Positions 57,426 to 64,000 of a stretch of 64,000 bases of DNA are shown here, piece after piece. Source of the stretch: Ceratothoa steindachneri (taxonomy: Eukaryota > Arthropoda > Malacostraca > Isopoda > Cymothoidae); the NCBI GenBank assembly GCA_963969495.1, contig OZ018324.1, positions 161,599,758 through 161,663,757 of the forward strand, written 5' to 3'. The notes beneath the pieces are model-generated. The model was not told the DNA's origin. It made no database searches and saw nothing but the letters and a program-made list of their open reading frames with translations. Both the position numbers and the translations under genes were made by a program. Every line of letters begins with the position of its first letter. Position 1 is the first letter of the stretch.

Positions 57426-59224
57426 GAGTTTTGCAATCCCCGATATAGCGAGAAGAATAATTTAAAACAACAATTCCTTATAAAGATGAGGAAACAACTA
57501 ACAATTGGAAAAACAACAAGTGAAAACTAGAGGATAAAGAGGACAAAATCGTAAACAGAAAAATATAGAGCAATTAGAACTGAAGATCGAATCTAAGGGA
57601 GGGTAAAAGAATGCGTATGTAGAGTTAGGACAGCTTGCGATCCTGGTCGCAACGTGGGCAAGGAAATCAGTGGAAGAAAAATATTAGGCTGAAGAGTGGT
57701 GGTAAAACTTAGGGACATTTTCAAAAGCTACCTGCCTCTATGTTTAAAATACAAAGTATTAAACTAATTATCTTACGAGTTTTAACAAAAGACGTGAAAC
57801 TTGAACACTAAACATAAAAATTCCGCAGAATATGCGAACTCAGAGAAACTTGAAACGATACACGTTAGAAACAACCCGCAGGAACTATAAAAGAAATACA
57901 CGAATTAGAACATAAAACCGGATGACAGATATTGTTAAACAAAATAAAGGATGAAGTGGAGATGGGCATAACACATTGCTAGAAGAAACGACAAAAATGT
58001 ACAAAATAATGTGCATAAAAACTGGACACCTAAAATTTAAGTCAGCTAAAAAGTTCATGTGGCTTAGGAACAAAACATCCTCTTTCACACGTGAATCTTC
58101 ACTTGGTTATCGTTGAGCTTGTTTAGCTCTACTTGGTCCCCAAATCAATCCTTTTAAATTGGTTTCTTCTTGTTTACTACCTTTCTAAAACCCTCTCTCA
58201 AAACGTTTTAAATGCCTGTTACTTTTATTACTTCAAAAAGGTTATCATTTTAGATCACCTCTTCCTATCACTGTCCATCTATTTCCATCTGAAACTATCC
58301 TTTTAAATTCATTGTAGCTTTAAAGATTCTATCCCCTCCATCCAAATAATAAAACTCGAAATCACATTTTGGTCAGTCACAAAAGAAACGATGAGTTTCC
58401 TTACTTTAAATGTAACACGTCAAATATACCAACTACCACATAAATTAATTATTCCTGCCCCAAATCCAGTCAAATCTCAGCACAACAATATGTGATGTTC
58501 TGGAATTTTACGAAATTATCTTTACAACACCCCTTCCCTTAAAAGCCATTCATCAAATCGAGAGGTAAAGTTTTATCTACCAACTCTGTTGGTGAACTGG
58601 GAGCAAGTGGCCGGCAGCCAGTTACAGCAATGTGTGTGTGTGTGTGTATTGCGAGAACAAGCTAATGAACCTGCAAAAAGCACCACTTTTTCCCCGAGCA
58701 GTTCTCACGACATTCATGGACATGATTAAAATGGTTTTGTTGGCAAAAAGTTAACAAATCATTAATCAATTAACGTTTTAATGTGTTATTAATATTTTTG
58801 TTTATAAATTATGACACAATTTAAAATGAAATTAAAATTATGGGTTAAAGCCTATTTCTTTCATAGCAATCAATTATGGATGTGTCATTATCATTTTGCC
58901 TCCCTAGTACACAACTAAATTAGCGTGAAAGGAGATAAAAATGAGGGTAGCGAAGTTCTAAAGTAGTATGGGATTGTAAGACGAATAGACTTATGAAAAA
59001 AATTTAGGATTGTGATTGTGTACGATGGGTTGGCAGAGCGCTTAAAAAATGAAGTACCAAATGTGAGAGAGGATTTATTGTAATAAGGCATTGCAGGTAG
59101 GCAATTAGATGATATTGGGTACGATGCCTAATAAGGAAGTCATTAAATCTGGGCAAAACGCAAACAAAAACGTGACTTAAATTTAGTTTTACTTTCATGG
59201 AAGGTTAATGGCGGAGATCCCAAC
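57426..59224. other. Unassigned; (GT)n at 58632-58648
   Basis: No coding domain seen; one short GT tract. Confidence 0.4.
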
Positions 59225-60150
59225 CTGATATCGACTGACGGGATTGGACTAACGGGGATCGGACTAAAGGAAAACGGACTAACGGTCATCGGACTAATAG
59301 GGATCGGACAAATGGGGATCAAACTAAATGGGATCGGACTAACGGGGATCGGACCAAAAGAAATCAGACTAACTATCATCGGACTAATGGGGATGGGACT
59401 AATGGGGATCGGACTAAAGGGGATGGGACTAAATGGAACCGGACTAAAGAGGATGAAATAAAAGGGAACCGGAGTAAAAGGGATCGGACAAGAGGGAACC
59501 GGACTAAAGGGAACCGGACTAACGGGAATCGGACTATTGGGATCAGACTAAAGGAAACCGGACTAATGGGAATCGGACTACTGGGGATCGGACTAACGGA
59601 GATTGGACTAAAGGGGTCTGACTAACGGAGATTGGACTTAAGGGGATCAGACTAAAGGTAACCAGACTAAAGGGGATCAGACTAAAGGGAACCGGATTAA
59701 CAGTCATCGGACAATGGGGATGGGACTAAAGGGAACCGGATTAACAGTCATCGGACAATGGGGATGGGACTAAAGGGAACCGGAGTAACGGGGATCGGAC
59801 TAAACGGAACCGAACTAAAAGGGATCGGACTAAAGGGAACCGGACTAATGGGGATCGGACAAGAGGGAACCGGACTAAAGGGAACCGGACTAACGGGAAT
59901 CTGACTATTGGGATCAGACTACTGGGGATCTGACTAACGGAGATTGGACCAAAGGGAGTCGGGTTAAAGGTAACCGGACTAAAGGGAATCAGACTAAAGG
60001 GAACTGGAGTAACGGTCATCGGACTAATGAGGATTAGACTAACGGGGATCGGAATAACGGAGATCGGACTAAAGGAAACCGGACTAAAGGGAACCGGGCT
60101 AACGAAGTTCTGACTAAAGGGGATCGGACTAACGGAGATTGGACTGGGAT
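59225..60150. repeat. 15-bp minisatellite
   Basis: Units GGACTAACGGGGATC and GGACTAAAGGGAACC with variants, about 60 copies. A segment containing ACCGGATTAACAGTCATCGG is duplicated near 59690 and 59735. Minus-strand frames (78 and 92 codons) reflect the 5-codon repeat, giving peptides like PISVSPIPFS and VRFPL, and are not likely genes. Confidence 0.95.
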
Positions 60151-60391
60151 TTAATCAAAGCCAATGGTGAGTAATTGTTCTCCCCTCTGCTAAATGACCT
60201 AGTTTCGGCGTATTCGCCTCTTATAACATTTTCCTTTTTCTTATTCAAATGAGTCATTCAAATATGCAAGGAGCCATTTGCCTTTGAAGTATAATAATGA
60301 CGAATTTGACCATTTTATTTAACTTTTTGTTGAATTGGAATCTATAAATATGAATCGACAAAATTTAAAACCATACATAGTTCTCTGATTG

Positions 60392-60492
60392 GAGCCTCTT
60401 TATTTTAAGAACAGCCTCTTTATTTTAAGAATAGCCTCTTTATTTTAAGAACAACCTCTTTATTTTAAGAACAGCCTCTTTATTTTAAGAAC
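60392..60492. repeat. 20-bp tandem repeat, five units
   Basis: AGCCTCTTTATTTTAAGAAC repeated five times with one or two changes per unit. Confidence 0.95.
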
Positions 60493-61920
60493 AATGTCCG
60501 AAAATTTCATTTTTCTATCTAATTTGACATATATCTTTTTTTGTTTGTGAACAGGACTGTTTGGGGCTTCCTGTCTGGGGATGAACCAGTTAGGCGAGAT
60601 CTATAAAGGACTAATTTAGTGTGAAAAGGATGGAAAGCTTTGCTATTACTATGGGTAAAAAATTTAGTATGTGGGGCTTATCTATAGTGGCATTGATGCG
60701 CACTTGCCATACCTTAATGCTTAGAGGAAAACTGTTGAATTTGAATTTCTCGAGCTCAAAGTGTAAATTAGGCTGGATTTAGATTGTATACTGTATGATA
60801 AAGAAGAGGACACTGAGAATACCCAGACATTAGTAGTTTTTTTTGAGACATTATATCGTTGTGTTTGTGTATGTTTGCGTGTGTTTTCAAGCCTGTTTTT
60901 GCATCACAGGTGAAAAATGGCCTTTCTCTTCCAGCGCCATCTCAATTTCCACACAATTTATTGACTTAGCGCCATTTCAACAAATTAAAATACAAAATAT
61001 GAGGCACATTACAAACGCATGCAAATCCAAAGGTGAAAACTGAAATGAAGCAAACCATCCCCAATGGGCCATTAGTGGAGACAAACGGGCTGGATAAAAG
61101 ACCGAAAAAGAACCGAAATGAGAGAGAGGGAACAGTGGGAGTTAAAAAAAAGATTGCTTAGATCGATTACCGAAAGACAAGAATTTACTTTGAGAGCTCC
61201 AAGAAAGCTTGGTTATATTAATATAAAACACAGTCCTTTTAAGAGTCGTGTATACACACACACAAACACACTCACACCTTTCAAGTATTTGCAGTTTGAG
61301 CGGAAGAAAATATGTTTGCGTCATAATTGCCACCAAATATAAATTTAAGTGAAGTCGCCTTCAGTCCTATGATTACGAGCTCTTACGTGAAGGAAAGCTC
61401 CTCACTTGGTTTCCTTTACGGAAGGATGAACTTTACTCGTAGACACTAGCAAGGATCATCCTACCTTGATCACCTGTTCGTTTAATATTGTGTGATTCTG
61501 TAGGTGGGAATCCAGTGACGTAAGAGAAGAATCTGTATTAGGTCCGCCCATTCCTTTCAATTTCGAGGGAGGAGGTGTTGGGGAGGGGCGAAGGGGATTG
61601 GATAATCAAACCAACATAAAGATGCCTCTGAAAAGCAGTGACAAGATCTGGACATGAAGGACAGGGCTATCATTTGGGTGAGAAGTTAAAATGAGAACGG
61701 TATTTATGCGTTTTACCACCGAGGGAAGAGCAATGAAACCCCTACTAGGCTGACGGGAGAGCCACCCGGTTCGTGTTCGGGGAGGGTGGATTCAAACTTT
61801 GCCACGTGTTTCGTAGACGGACGAGTGATGAGTTGTGTGAGTGAGAGGAAGTGAAAAAGTCATTATGATTTAAATAGCTATATATGCACTGACGTTCCGC
61901 TATAAATGCGGCATATCTCT
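60493..61920. other. Unassigned region
   Basis: No domain or element recognised. Confidence 0.4.
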
Positions 61921-62072
61921 ACTATACTTGCCGCAGCGAGAAATGGACGATGGGGGTACGGCAAGCACCGTCACAGGTGTCCACACCCCCACTGTTGCCA
62001 TACCTACACATATCAGCTGCCCGCCTTCTCTCTCTTTCTCTCATCGTCCATTTCTCGCTGCGGCGGGTATAG
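61921..62072. repeat. Inverted repeat, 32-bp arms
   Basis: CCGCAGCGAGAAATGGACGA at 61931-61950 recurs inverted at 62043-62062, with arms extending outward to ACTATAC/GTATAGT. The 88-bp spacer is not palindromic. This could be a small non-autonomous element. Confidence 0.85.
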
Positions 62073-64000
62073 TGCCGAAATTTCTTGTTTCCGCTCAACT
62101 CTGAGAATCGAAACCGAGTACTCAGGGGCACCAATACTCATTTCAGCACCGCTCGGAACGAGAACCTCGAGGCGAAGTATTGTTTACCGTTTAGGGCCGG
62201 ATTTGAAACCTAAAACTAAACACAACCACAGAAAGAACACGTCCGTGTTCTGAGAATTAAAAGTACTATCGAGTACAAATTGATCATCATTGGTTGAAAT
62301 CTAAAATAGTCCTTAAAAATTTCACTTCCTTTCGAGTACTTTCGACTACTTGTCGCGGTGTTTTTTTACAAGTTCACATCCATCCGATGTTCTGAAAATC
62401 TAGGTAATTTATAACCTTGTTTCAGGTCATTAAATGCTATGTTTATTCCTATATCGTGATAAAAATGGGTCACTATCTGAAAGGTGGGGGTTGGGGGCAG
62501 CTACTTTTAAGGCTAAAATTAAACTCCACATCGCTTCTTGGAGGAATTCAAACATCAAAGCGAATGTGCAAAAGATCCAATTTATTTGAGAGAAATGATG
62601 CATCAACCAGACTAGTTAATCACGGTCACTGAAAACAATTAGCTCTCTCGCTGTCTTATATAAATATAAAATATTCAAGTCATTCCTCTTTTACCTATTA
62701 TAACTTGTTCGGTCCCATCACGGGGTCCAATCAAAACGATGCCAACCACACCGACACTAAAATCACATATTAGTAATCTTTATTGCCCAATCACGACATT
62801 CATTGACCTCAAATTTCTTAATATATCCACATCATTCAGCAAAGTTAAGATTTTTCAATAAAAAAGAAGGTTAAAAGTTTTAAACCTTATTTACTTTACG
62901 ACTTAGGAGCATTAAACGATATTCTAAATTCGTTAAAAAATAAAAATGACTTAAATTCTGGAAGTGAGGTTAGTCTTGCAACGTTCACGCAATATCCCTT
63001 TAATCACGCCCGAATCAAAGAGAAGGAACGATATGTTCCCTGAACTCGGAGACACTTGATAATTATGTACACTAAGATATTTCGCTTCTCACTGATCAAT
63101 TTTACAAAAATCCCATCAAGTCTAAATATTATACAGGATGTCTCTACAATTTGGACAAAGGTAGAATAGATATTTTCAATAAAAAAATTTGAACATTTTA
63201 TTTAATTGGAACTACATTTTATGTAATTGAAATGTTAATAAATAACATCCTAAATGTGATTTCCACTATATCAATAAGTGTAACTAATCGAGATTGATAA
63301 TATATTAATAAATATAAAATTGCTTTGTGATAGATAAGATTAATTGTATGCATATTCAGAGTGTATGATACACATTTGATGGCCCGTTTATGTATGAGTC
63401 TGATCTTGTGATAATCAGGCTACTATGGCTTAAATAATTAAATATCAATTTTAATCCCAATTTTTGGGGAAGTCTCTATTATATGAATGTGCAGCTGTGA
63501 ATAGGCTAATACCTGACAAAGAGAGAAAAAAATGCAAAATTTTATCGTTGGTCTATCACATTTCCATCTATAAACATACAAACCATTGAATAGGATAATT
63601 CAAGACGCGAATTCAAAAGTCCTTTGGATGTCACCACAAATGGCCTCAATTTCTGATGATCTTCGCTCGTTCACAACGGGACGAAACAATCGGGGAAATG
63701 AGAAAACTTTCCCTTTCAACCGAGATGACCAAGATTGAAAGAAATCAGCCTCTACACTAACTGCTCGAGAACGCGACGCTACTAGCGTCTGACACGATTT
63801 TTCTCTCTTTGAAATAATACATGTAATGAATCAGAAAGCTCTCCAAAGCTCGTCCTCATCTGACCTTCAGGCCTCCCGGCCGTGTCTATAAAATTTTCTT
63901 ATAAGTTAAAACTCAAGGATTATTCTGACGATAATGGATAGGTCAAATTTGTAATAGGTACTCGTCATTTTTTCTATCAATGCCTGGTCTCTTGTCCTTG
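62073..64000. other. Unassigned region
   Basis: AT-rich with no recognisable gene, repeat array or transposon end. Confidence 0.4.

Noticed and set aside
59225..60150. Telomere-like repeat
   Set aside because: The 15-bp unit does not resemble known telomere repeats and lies internally.

Overview
This window is from an animal, most likely an invertebrate. The evidence is the repeat content: a CR1-clade LINE, several Penelope-like elements (PLEs), Tc1, mariner (DD34D), rosa-like (DD41D) and hAT transposons, tRNA-derived sequences, a MITE, and many long (AT)n microsatellites. The sequence is AT-rich and has no bacterial-style operons. I recognise no intact host gene, no functional tRNA or rRNA, and no CRISPR array. 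The mix would suit an arthropod or another marine invertebrate, but sequence reading alone does not fix the species.

Layout. 1-9 kb holds a LINE remnant, a rosa-like pseudogene (about 2.0-2.7 kb) and a fold-back structure with a tRNA-like core between (AT)n tracts (3.1-3.97 kb), then mostly unidentified DNA. 9.7-12.9 kb is a nested cluster: a broken Tc1-like gene next to a decayed hAT element that has been split by a 942-bp mariner with TA target duplications. 15.2-16.6 kb holds a second hAT fragment and a Tc1 fragment. 17.9-18.3 kb is a 72-81 bp minisatellite. 18.9-21.1 kb holds a decayed gene of a multicopy invertebrate family, a PLE GIY-YIG nuclease fragment and a Tc1 pseudogene.

21.3-39.3 kb is dominated by truncated PLE copies. 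They are repeatedly flanked by inverted copies of their own ends and by long (AT)n tracts. A tRNA-like fold-back lies at 21.4-21.7 kb, a Tc1 copy at 23.3-24.5 kb, a gag-like fragment at 32.3 kb, a mariner pseudogene at 33.2-34.3 kb and an unidentified decayed coding region at 34.7-35.8 kb. 39.3-43.1 kb holds another Tc1/mariner relic and a perfect-looking MITE whose ends match those of the rosa-like element.

43.2-53.4 kb is one large minisatellite field (22-bp unit with higher-order structure). It contains two same-orientation CR1 LINE copies: one almost full length (about 4.56 kb; ORF1 intact, ORF2 broken by one 1-nt frameshift) and one 5'-truncated. 53.4-64 kb holds further minisatellites (about 22-bp degenerate, 15-bp and 20-bp units), a transposase helix-turn-helix fragment and unassigned DNA.

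The most interesting theme is the PLE neighbourhood: a recurrent terminal hairpin that runs straight into (AT)n, inverted terminal duplications, a hammerhead-ribozyme-like fold at 37.3 kb, and two tRNA-cored fold-back elements with the same (AT)n-bounded architecture. These could be non-autonomous partners of the PLEs (inference).
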